Assembly: GCA_018970625.1 (NCBI GenBank)
Contig: JAGWVZ010000288.1
Span: 1-5,173 of the forward strand
Direction: 5' to 3'
Source of the DNA: Myxococcales bacterium
GTDB lineage: Bacteria > Myxococcota > Bradymonadia > REDH01
Length of the DNA stretch: 5,173 nt
Shown here: positions 1 to 5,173 of the stretch, in pieces
How the letters are laid out: each line of letters opens with the position of its first letter
Numbering within the stretch: position 1 is the stretch's first letter
The notes under the pieces: generated by a model
Database searches by the model: none
What the model saw: only the letters and a program-made list of their open reading frames with translations
What the model was told of the DNA's origin: nothing
Position numbers and translations under genes: made by a program

Positions 1-1107
1 GGGCGGCCGTCAAGTGAACTGGCTGGCTGGCAGGAGCAGCAGCATACGGCGCGGCAGGCGCATACAGTGTTCTATCCGTGGTCGGGTGACGGTGATCCGG
101 CGATCCACCCGCAGCAAATTGCGACGCGACGACGTATGGCGACGGCGTGGCTGATCCAGTTCCAGCAGATGGCCGAGATGGTCGGCCGGCTGGCGAATGC
201 GGAGGTTGTCCTGCATGATGTTGTCGGCGTTTCCACGGCGATCGGCATTCAGCAGGCTGCTGCAACCAGTTCCGCGCCTGCAGCCACATCCTACATGTTC
301 AGCATGGAGCCCGCGCTCTCCGCTGTGCCGCGCAGTGGAGATGTCGCGCAGATACCCCGCGTCATGCGAACCATTGGGATGCTCTCCTCGGCTCTTGAGG
401 GGAGTATCGGGCAGCAGATCGCGGACTCAACGTACCCCGTGTCGTCCGTCGCGCAACTGGACTGGGCGCATGCGGGTCCGGGTGCAAACAGTCTTTATTA
501 TGCGGCCACCAGTGCAAACTGGGGCTGGGTAAAGTCCCAGATCCTCAACGATTACCGGTCGACGACGGATTATAACGGCATCGCCTCGTCGCCCATGAAG
601 GAGCAGGCCGAGTATTACGTGGCGGCGGGGTACACGGTCTTCGTGCCGCGCTCGTCATCGCTGGGGCCTGCGCCGGTCCTGAGATATCACCTTTGTCAGT
701 TCGAAGGTGTTCCCGATCAGACGACATCGGGCGGAACCATGAAGGTTCAGGTTCCTGACTACAGTCATTATCTTCCGGATCCCGGGGTCGTTGATTTTGC
801 CAAGATGCCTGAACCGAAAGGGCCATGGCCGAGCGTATTCCGGACAGCGATCAAGATCATCTACGGCAATCTTGTCTACTTTCATCAGACCAGCCCAACC
901 TGCAAGACTATCGATGACCCCGATCGTGCAGGCGCGTTCATCGCGATCCATCCTGTCACCGGGGCCGTCGCCCATATCTCCTCGCGCCTCAATGCGATGG
1001 GCAAGGGTGGGGGTGGTTCAAACGATGTCGAGACCAATCCGTCGCGCATCTATTCAATCCCGGACGATTTCCTCGACCAGCAGTTCTCGTCCCGTGCCGC
1101 AGCGCAG
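1..1107 (+). other. N-terminal module of the Rhs protein, resembling the transglutaminase-associated segment of large secreted proteins
   Basis: This part lacks YD repeats. Landmarks are a helical stretch near residues 19-45 ([20 protein letters not shown]), then [36 protein letters not shown], and [24 protein letters not shown] just before the lead-in. From memory, large secreted Rhs proteins carrying a transglutaminase-like domain have a similar order: SALEHxVWEQ, then AxxAGxxVTVP, then DPxTGAGAYxISGGxNGG. The match is to pattern order, not tested by alignment. If it is right, a transglutaminase-like domain and a signal peptide may be encoded upstream of the window. No catalytic Cys-His-Asp set can be assigned inside this stretch. 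Confidence 0.45.
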
Positions 1108-4100
1108 AACGTGGACCTGAAAAATGGGACGCTTGAGTACACGCCACCGCCGGACCTGACGGTCGGTAACGGCGGCTATCCCTACGCTCTCTCGTTCCAA
1201 CGTTCCTATCGTTCGGGCGTCGAAGACCTCGATATCTATGTGCCCGACGGCGAGCAGGTTCCGATCACATCGGGACGCGATCCGATATTCGGCTATGGCG
1301 GCTGGACGTCAAACCTGCATCACCATGCCAGCGTGACGAGCGACGGGTCGCAGATCTTCGGCCAGGATGATCCGCGGGCGGCCGTGCAGACGCTTGTCGC
1401 CGCGCAGGTTTTGCTATCTCATCTCGGCGACGGGGCGACGGCGCTTGAGAGCCTGCAGCGACAGATCTCTGGGGCTTATGTTGCGGCCTGGTGGGCCGAG
1501 ACGATCCAGCTCAACACAGTCACAATTAAGCAAGGACATGGCAGCCGGAGTTTCACTCGGCTTTCCGATGGTACTTATGTATTGCGTGGTTCGCCGGAGC
1601 AGCTTGAGCTCCTCGGGGCACGGCAGCTAGTCGCCCCACCAAACGGTCCTCACCGATGGCGCTACAAGACCTGTGTGCGCCTCACCGGCGCGCAGCGTGA
1701 GGTGACCTATTACGGTGTCTGGGATGCAGGCCATACGACCTGCGTGGGTGGCCCTGACAATGGTCCCCTGTCGCAGGAAGCGATCATGGGGTTCTCGCGC
1801 CAGGTGTTCCCCTATGGCGTTACGGTGACATGGAACGGCAGCATGTTGTCCAACAACCTGGGGCGGAGCCTGACGGTGTCAACCGGTGGTTCCGGATCTT
1901 TTGGTGCGACCGTGTCGGACACGGCTTCGTCACGTACGGTGGTGATCAATCGTACGGGTCCTCAGGTGAGCGTGACCGATGCCGCGGGGCACACCTGGCG
2001 CTACCTCGAGGAGGGCGGGCTCTTTGAGGTTCGACCGCCGACAACGCCGAATGCACCATTGCTCAAGGCTGTGTTTTCGACGGGCGCGCTGGGCGTTGTA
2101 TCGTCGCTGACGGACGCACTCGGCAACATCACGACCTATCACATCGGCGGCGGACGCGTGTCGTCGGTGGTCAGTCCGCTGGGGCACGCCACGCGCACGC
2201 GGCATGACCGGTTCGGGAATGTTGTCAGCGTTGAGGATCCGCTCGGCCGCACGTCGCGCACGGAGTACGACAATCTGCGCCGCAAGGTGAAGGAGATTGC
2301 GCCCGAGGGTAATGCCGTCTCCTATCAATATGACGCGCGGTCGAATGTGACGACCACGACGCGCACCGCGAAGCCCGGCGTGACGCCGGCGCTGGCGCCG
2401 ACGAGCACGACCGCGACCTATGACACGCTGTGCAACATCAAGCTGTCCGAGACCAATGCGCTGGGCGCGACAACGAGCTGGTCGATCAACCAGACCACAT
2501 GCCTCGTCACCGAGATGCGCCAGCCGCCAATCGGCGTAACCAACCCAACGGTGCCGCGCACGACCTTTGCCTATAACGGCATCGGCAAGATGATCCAGAA
2601 GATGGATCCGACCGGTCTTGTCACGCAGATCAACTATGACAATCTGGGCAATCCGACGGCGGTCATCGTCAATCCGGGCGCATCGCCGAATCTCGCGATC
2701 ACGACGCTGTTCACTTACGACGCCGCAGGAAACATAACCTCCGTCACGGACCCGCGCGGCAAGACCCACACGGGCACGTACGACTCGTTGCGTCGCCTGG
2801 TGCGCCATGATGCGCCTGCTGCTACCGGCGTCTCCACCACCTGGACCTATAACCCTGACGGCCTGATCACGCAGATCGCTCGCGCGAATGGTGCGACGCC
2901 GGCTGTGACCGCCTATACCTACTGGCCGACCGGCCGTGTACGGAGCATGACGGACCCGGACGGCCAGGTCACGCGCTACGACTATGATGCCGCGAACCGG
3001 CCGACTTTCATCACCGATCCCGAACTGCGCCGTACACTGAAGGTCTATAACGCGGCCTCCGAGGTCATCGAGGAGCGCCGGGCCGTGGGCACGCCCATCG
3101 AGCAGGCCTATGTGCGGTACACCTACACGCTCAACGGCAAGCAGGCGAGCGTTCAGGACGCACGTGGGAACCAGACCAGCTACAGCTATGACGGATTTGA
3201 CCGTCCGCTGCGCACGACGTTCCCGAATGCGACGTTCGAGCAGTTGACCTATGACGCACTGGACCGGGTGACGGCGAAACTGACACGCGCCAGCCAGACG
3301 ATCACCAACACGTATGATGTGCTCGACCGCCTGGTCACTCACACTGTCCCCCAGCCTGGCACGACGGCTGCGATTGTCACCAGCTACACGTATGACGACG
3401 CCGGCCGCACGCTCACGATAAGCGATACGACCGGACAGGGGCTGAGCTATGGCTTCGACACCGCCAAGCGGGTGATTTCAGCGTCGCAGACGGCGCCGAA
3501 CATCACGGGTGCGCGGACGCTTACCTATTGGCTCGACGCTGCCGGGAACCGCACACGGACGATCTGGCCCGACGGCTATTACGTCGTGCGCGACTATGAC
3601 GACATCAACCGCCCGACGACCGTGCGCGAGAATGGCACGTTCGTGCTGGCCACTTACGTGCACGACCCGCTCTCGCGCCGCACGAGCCTCGTCTATGGCA
3701 ACGGCACGACGCAGAGTTATGCGTGGTCTCAGGCGGGCGATCTGACGGGGCATACGCATACGCTGTCGGGCACGGCGAATATCTGGACGCTCGGCTATTC
3801 GAAGGCGCACCAACTGGTGTCGGAGGCGGCGTCGAACGCCGCGTGGGGACATGTTGCCAGCGTCGACGAGACGACGAGCTATGGCGCGGCGAATAATCTC
3901 AACCAGTATGTGACTGTCGGCCAAGGCGCCAGCCCTTCGGTCACGCTCACGCATGATGCGAACGGGAACCTGACGGGCGAGGGCATCTGGACCTTCGCCT
4001 ATGATGCCGAGAACCGCTTGCGCACGGCGAACCGCGCGGGGACGGCGGCGAGCTATCTCTACGACCCGCTCGGCCGGCGGCAGGCGAAAATCGTCAATGG

Positions 4101-5058
4101 TGTCACCACATCGTTCCTGAGCGACGGGGACGAGGAGGTTGCCGAGTACACGGGCGCGGGCGCTTTGCTGCGGCGCTATATCACCGGGCCGGGCACCGAC
4201 CAGCCGATTGCGATGGTCACGCCCGCGGGCGCCAGCCACACGCGCAGCTATTTCCACGTGAACCGGCAGGGCTCGACGGTCGCCATGTCGAACGACGCGG
4301 GCGTGATGGCCGAGGGGCCCTATACCTACGACGCCTATGGCCAGGGGCCGACGAGTGCGGGGGTGCCGTTCAAGTATACGGGGCGCAGGCTCGATCCGGA
4401 GACGGGGCTCTATTACTACCGCGCGCGGTACTACTCGGCGAGCCTGGGGAGGTTCTTGCAGACGGATCCGATTGGGTATGCGGATCAGATGAACCTCTAT
4501 GGGTATGTCGGGAACGATCCGGTGAATGCGACGGATCCGAGTGGAAGCAACACTCTTGCGATTGCTCCTCTCTGCGCCGGACCGCAGGCGGCAGTTTGTC
4601 TAGGTGGGTTGGTTGTTGGTTCAGCTGTTATTGGTTGTTACTATTATTGCGGGTTGATTGTTGATGCGGTGATCGGTTCTGAGTCTGACCCGCCGCCTGG
4701 TATTGGCCATAATGGTGGGCCCCCGCTTGATGGGCCTGAAGGATCTCGGCCTCCGCCGCTCCCGATACCGCCGGTCGGTCCGGAGCAGAGAGAGACCGGG
4801 TCTTACACAAATACGCACGAGAGCGGTCGTCAGTATCACGGTAAGGGCGATAGAGAGCGTTCGCAAGAAAGTGGGCGCCGAATCGAGCGTCAAACTGGAG
4901 ATCGACATGTCGCGACGGATTGGACCCGCTCACCCTCCGATCGTGATGCCTTCATCGATGAAGCGGGTCGCCTCGAAAATGGGGGTGGTCCGAAAAGCTC
5001 TGATAACTATAATAAAAACGAGTCTCCAGGTCGGCGGTATCGTGAAAAAGAGCGTTAG
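1..5058 (+). CDS. Rhs/YD-repeat polymorphic toxin protein with predicted GIY-YIG-like nuclease tip (5' end probably outside window)
   Basis: This is an Rhs-family protein that would enclose and deliver a C-terminal toxin to neighbouring cells. The frame is open from base 1. The first in-window start, GTG at 67, gives 1663 residues but has no convincing ribosome binding site, and the codons before it look equally coding, so the true start is probably upstream. Numbered from GTG67: an N-terminal module (to about 347), a beta-rich lead-in beginning [10 protein letters not shown] (349-358), YD repeats (about 679-1345, e.g. [32 protein letters not shown]), the Rhs core from [10 protein letters not shown] (1395) to DPSG (1490-1493), then a variable tip to 1663. 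The tip holds a hydrophobic stretch, a Pro/Gly linker and a putative nuclease domain. No signal peptide, PAAR or VgrG-like part is visible, so the export route cannot be read here. The next gene starts 27 bp downstream and is the likely immunity gene. The Rhs assignment is firm; the toxin activity is inferred. Confidence 0.93.
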   Translation, partial: GRPSSELAGWQEQQHTARQAHTVFYPWSGDGDPAIHPQQIATRRRMATAWLIQFQQMAEMVGRLANAEVVLHDVVGVSTAIGIQQAAATSSAPAATSYMFSMEPALSAVPRSGDVAQIPRVMRTIGMLSSALEGSIGQQIADSTYPVSSVAQLDWAHAGPGANSLYYAATSANWGWVKSQILNDYRSTTDYNGIASSPMKEQAEYYVAAGYTVFVPRSSSLGPAPVLRYHLCQFEGVPDQTTSGGTMKVQVPDYSHYLPDPGVVDFAKMPEPKGPWPSVFRTAIKIIYGNLVYFHQTSPTCKTIDDPDRAGAFIAIHPVTGAVAHISSRLNAMGKGGGGSNDVETNPSRIYSIPDDFLDQQFSSRAAAQNVDLKNGTLEYTPPPDLTVGNGGYPYALSFQRSYRSGVEDLDIYVPDGEQVPITSGRDPIFGYGGWTSNLHHHASVTSDGSQIFGQDDPRAAVQTLVAAQVLLSHLGDGATALESLQRQISGAYVAAWWAETIQLNTVTIKQGHGSRSFTRLSDGTYVLRGSPEQLELLGARQLVAPPNGPHRWRYKTCVRLTGAQREVTYYGVWDAGHTTCVGGPDNGPLSQEAIMGFSRQVFPYGVTVTWNGSMLSNNLGRSLTVSTGGSGSFGATVSDTASSRTVVINRTGPQVSVTDAAGHTWRYLEEGGLFEVRPPTTPNAPLLKAVFSTGALGVVSSLTDALGNITTYHIGGGRVSSVVSPLGHATRTRHDRFGNVVSVEDPLGRTSRTEYDNLRRKVKEIAPEGNAVSYQYDARSNVTTTTRTAKPGVTPALAPTSTTATYDTLCNIKLSETNALGATTSWSINQTTCLVTEMRQPPIGVTNPTVPRTTFAYNGIGKMIQKMDPTGLVTQINYDNLGNPTAVIVNPGASPNLAITTLFTYDAAGNITSVTDPRGKTHTGTYDSLRRLVRHDAPAATGVSTTWTYNPDGLITQIARANGATPAVTAYTYWPTGRVRSMTDPDGQVTRYDYDAANRPTFITDPELRRTLKVYNAASEVIEERRAVGTPIEQAYVRYTYTLNGKQASVQDARGNQTSYSYDGFDRPLRTTFPNATFEQLTYDALDRVTAKLTRASQTITNTYDVLDRLVTHTVPQPGTTAAIVTSYTYDDAGRTLTISDTTGQGLSYGFDTAKRVISASQTAPNITGARTLTYWLDAAGNRTRTIWPDGYYVVRDYDDINRPTTVRENGTFVLATYVHDPLSRRTSLVYGNGTTQSYAWSQAGDLTGHTHTLSGTANIWTLGYSKAHQLVSEAASNAAWGHVASVDETTSYGAANNLNQYVTVGQGASPSVTLTHDANGNLTGEGIWTFAYDAENRLRTANRAGTAASYLYDPLGRRQAKIVNGVTTSFLSDGDEEVAEYTGAGALLRRYITGPGTDQPIAMVTPAGASHTRSYFHVNRQGSTVAMSNDAGVMAEGPYTYDAYGQGPTSAGVPFKYTGRRLDPETGLYYYRARYYSASLGRFLQTDPIGYADQMNLYGYVGNDPVNATDPSGSNTLAIAPLCAGPQAAVCLGGLVVGSAVIGCYYYCGLIVDAVIGSESDPPPGIGHNGGPPLDGPEGSRPPPLPIPPVGPEQRETGSYTNTHESGRQYHGKGDRERSQESGRRIERQTGDRHVATDWTRSPSDRDAFIDEAGRLENGGGPKSSDNYNKNESPGRRYREKER
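1108..2100 (+). other. Beta-rich lead-in region of the Rhs shell with a helical insertion
   Basis: The region opens at residue 348 with [11 protein letters not shown], then [22 protein letters not shown]. This is the typical entry signature of bacterial Rhs/YD proteins, where the N-terminal beta layer closes the cocoon. [20 protein letters not shown] follows near 409-428. A more helical insertion then begins at [21 protein letters not shown] and continues to WWAETIQLN, before returning to beta-type sequence ([21 protein letters not shown]) and [11 protein letters not shown]. Similar insertions are recalled from other alphaproteobacterial Rhs proteins. Its function is unknown; it is probably structural. 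Confidence 0.6.
2101..4100 (+). repeat. YD/Rhs peptide repeat region
   Basis: Here the protein consists of tandem degenerate units of about 20-25 residues with the core pattern YDxxxR/N followed by a beta strand and DPxG-like turns. Units seen include [96 protein letters not shown] and LYDPLGRR. In solved Rhs and Tc-toxin C structures such repeats spiral into a hollow beta cocoon that holds the unfolded or partly folded toxin. Units have diverged at DNA level, so this is a protein repeat rather than a recent DNA duplication. A few units are eroded, e.g. [11 protein letters not shown] and TYDTLCNIK. Confidence 0.9.
4249..4548 (+). other. Conserved Rhs core with autoproteolysis motifs
   Basis: The segment runs from [10 protein letters not shown] (residue 1395) through PYTYDAYGQ and [19 protein letters not shown] to [22 protein letters not shown] and DPSG (1490-1493). 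It is the hallmark Rhs core that caps the cocoon and cuts off the toxin tip as an aspartyl-type self-protease. Two aspartates sit in DPIG (D1467) and DPSG (D1490), 23 residues apart, with an arginine (R1454) 13 residues before the first. To my recollection this is the spacing of the Arg and two Asp residues needed for self-cleavage in the Tc-toxin C protein YenC2. The usual Leu after the second DPxG is Ser here. Everything beyond this point is the variable tip. Confidence 0.85.
4549..4797 (+). other. Tip linker: hydrophobic segment plus Pro/Gly-rich [11 protein letters not shown] linker
   Basis: Directly after the Rhs core the sequence becomes hydrophobic. Residues 1508-1537 (nt 4588-4677) are almost uncharged, with one Asp (D1533), many Val/Gly/Ile and three Cys; a fourth Cys lies at 1503. 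This could be one transmembrane-type segment or helical hairpin. Residues 1541-1571 follow as a Pro/Gly-rich flexible linker containing [11 protein letters not shown] (1545-1555) and PPPLPIPP. In polymorphic toxins this position often holds a segment that helps the freed tip cross the target membrane or that binds a chaperone. That role is inferred here. Codons in this part end in A/T far more often than in the core. Confidence 0.6.
4798..5055 (+). other. C-terminal toxin domain, predicted GIY-YIG (URI-fold) nuclease
   Basis: The last 86 residues (1578-1663) are strongly polar and rich in Arg. Visible motifs in order: GSY (1578-1580), nine residues, YHGKG (1590-1594), arginines R1596, R1598, R1604 and R1605, the helix [11 protein letters not shown] with E1632, then NYN (1647-1649) and SPGRRY (1653-1658). 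The GIY-YIG nuclease signature is GIY, about 10 residues, YIG/YVG, an Arg on the following helix, a metal-binding Glu, and an Asn some 12-15 residues later. Both tyrosines and the Glu and Asn have plausible counterparts (E1632 to N1649 is 17). The Arg is a little closer to YHG than usual. URI-fold nucleases are known among polymorphic toxin tips. DNA versus RNA as substrate cannot be read from sequence. An unrelated basic toxin fold remains possible. Confidence 0.5.
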
Positions 5059-5075
5059 TTAGGACAGGCACAACT

Positions 5076-5080
5076 AGGAG
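5076..5080 (+). promoter_or_regulatory. Shine-Dalgarno site of the downstream gene
   Basis: AGGAG lies five bases before the ATG at 5086, within the 27-bp gap after the toxin stop codon. It is much better than anything before the large gene's GTG at 67 and fixes the start of the second gene. The short gap, with no terminator hairpin visible, implies co-transcription of the two genes. Confidence 0.75.
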
Positions 5081-5085
5081 ACCTG

Positions 5086-5173
5086 ATGGTGAGCTCAATT
5101 CCTGAGGATGCGGACCGTGAAGCGCTGCGGCGATTGGCAGAGGCTGGTACGGATTTGTCTAAGGCTATGCGGA
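5086..5173 (+). CDS. Start of a RraB-like (RNase E inhibitor family) protein, candidate immunity protein; truncated by window end
   Basis: Only 29 codons are visible: MVSSIPEDADREALRRLAEA, then GTDLSKAMR, with no stop before the window ends. The start is supported by AGGAG five bases upstream. The pattern D-x(2)-ALRRLAxxGxDLSKxM resembles the N-terminus of alphaproteobacterial proteins annotated as RraB family (ribonuclease E inhibitor), where an acidic helix and GxDLS precede the first beta strand. This is recognition from memory on a short fragment, so it is tentative. The gene follows the toxin tip by 27 bp on the same strand, the usual place for a cognate immunity gene. The predicted role is cytoplasmic neutralisation of the tip nuclease, but the fragment alone cannot show this. 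A housekeeping RraB-like regulator or an unrelated small protein are alternatives. Confidence 0.55.
   Translation, partial: MVSSIPEDADREALRRLAEAGTDLSKAMR

Noticed and set aside
32..36. AGGAG near the left edge as a ribosome binding site
   Set aside because: No ATG, GTG or TTG follows at a usable distance, and it is 30 bases before GTG67. It reads as ordinary codons (CAG GAG) of the open frame.
1930..3342. Long minus-strand open frame of 470 codons
   Set aside because: It lies antisense to the YD-repeat region. Its Arg/Val/Ile/Gly-rich translation is what GC-rich coding DNA yields on the opposite strand, and it shows no recognisable domain.
3478..4257. Minus-strand open frame of 259 codons
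   Set aside because: It is antisense to conserved Rhs repeats. The translation is low-complexity Arg/Ala/Val-rich with no motif; it is a shadow of the main gene.
4462..4539. Repeated ACGGATCCG at 4462-4470 and 4531-4539 as possible recombination sites
   Set aside because: Both copies encode the TDP of the two conserved DPxG motifs, so protein constraint and shared codon use explain them.
4621..4933. Minus-strand open frames opposite the tip as a candidate antisense antitoxin
   Set aside because: Two overlapping frames of about 95-101 codons have no convincing start context or recognisable domain. The same-strand gene at 5086 is a far better immunity candidate.
4703..5062. Plus-strand open frame of 119 codons overlapping the tip in another frame, a possible overprinted gene
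   Set aside because: The tip frame has coherent GIY-YIG-like motifs through to its stop. The alternative frame gives a basic, motif-free peptide, and I see no clear Shine-Dalgarno before its ATG.
5059..5085. Terminator or promoter between the two genes
   Set aside because: The 27-bp gap has no GC-rich inverted repeat with a T-run and no room for a recognisable promoter. Only the Shine-Dalgarno site is supported.

Overview
The window is almost entirely one very long plus-strand reading frame, open from base 1 to the stop at 5056-5058. It encodes an Rhs/YD-repeat polymorphic toxin-type protein. After a 27-bp gap with a good Shine-Dalgarno sequence, the first 29 codons of a second gene follow, and the right edge cuts that gene off. 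I see no RNA gene, insertion sequence, CRISPR array, promoter or terminator. The sequence is GC-rich with mostly G/C third codon positions. The style of the Rhs core and the tip-linker motif [11 protein letters not shown] suggest an alphaproteobacterium, perhaps a sphingomonad or relative. This is inferred from recalled family resemblance, not from a search.

Residue numbers here count the GTG at 67 as residue 1. Layout of the large protein: (1) nt 1-1107, an N-terminal module with no visible signal peptide. It resembles the segment found next to transglutaminase-like domains in large secreted Rhs proteins, so the true start is probably left of the window. (2) nt 1108-2100, the beta-rich lead-in to the Rhs shell, opening with a [10 protein letters not shown]...[10 protein letters not shown] signature and containing a helical insertion. 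(3) nt 2101-4100, degenerate YD repeats that would build the hollow Rhs cocoon. (4) nt 4249-4548, the conserved Rhs core, ending in the two DPxG motifs that carry the autoproteolysis aspartates. (5) nt 4549-5055, a variable tip: a hydrophobic segment, a proline/glycine linker with [11 protein letters not shown], and an 86-residue basic, polar C-terminal domain.

The C-terminal domain is the most informative part. It has GSY, then YHGKG with nearby arginines, then a helix with Glu, then NYN. This order and spacing match a GIY-YIG (URI-fold) nuclease, so I predict a nuclease toxin tip. The gene behind it begins like the RraB (RNase E inhibitor) family and sits where the cognate immunity gene normally lies. 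Together they look like an Rhs toxin/immunity pair with a GIY-YIG-like effector and an RraB-like antidote. The sharp drop in GC at third codon positions exactly at the core/tip junction fits tip exchange by recombination.
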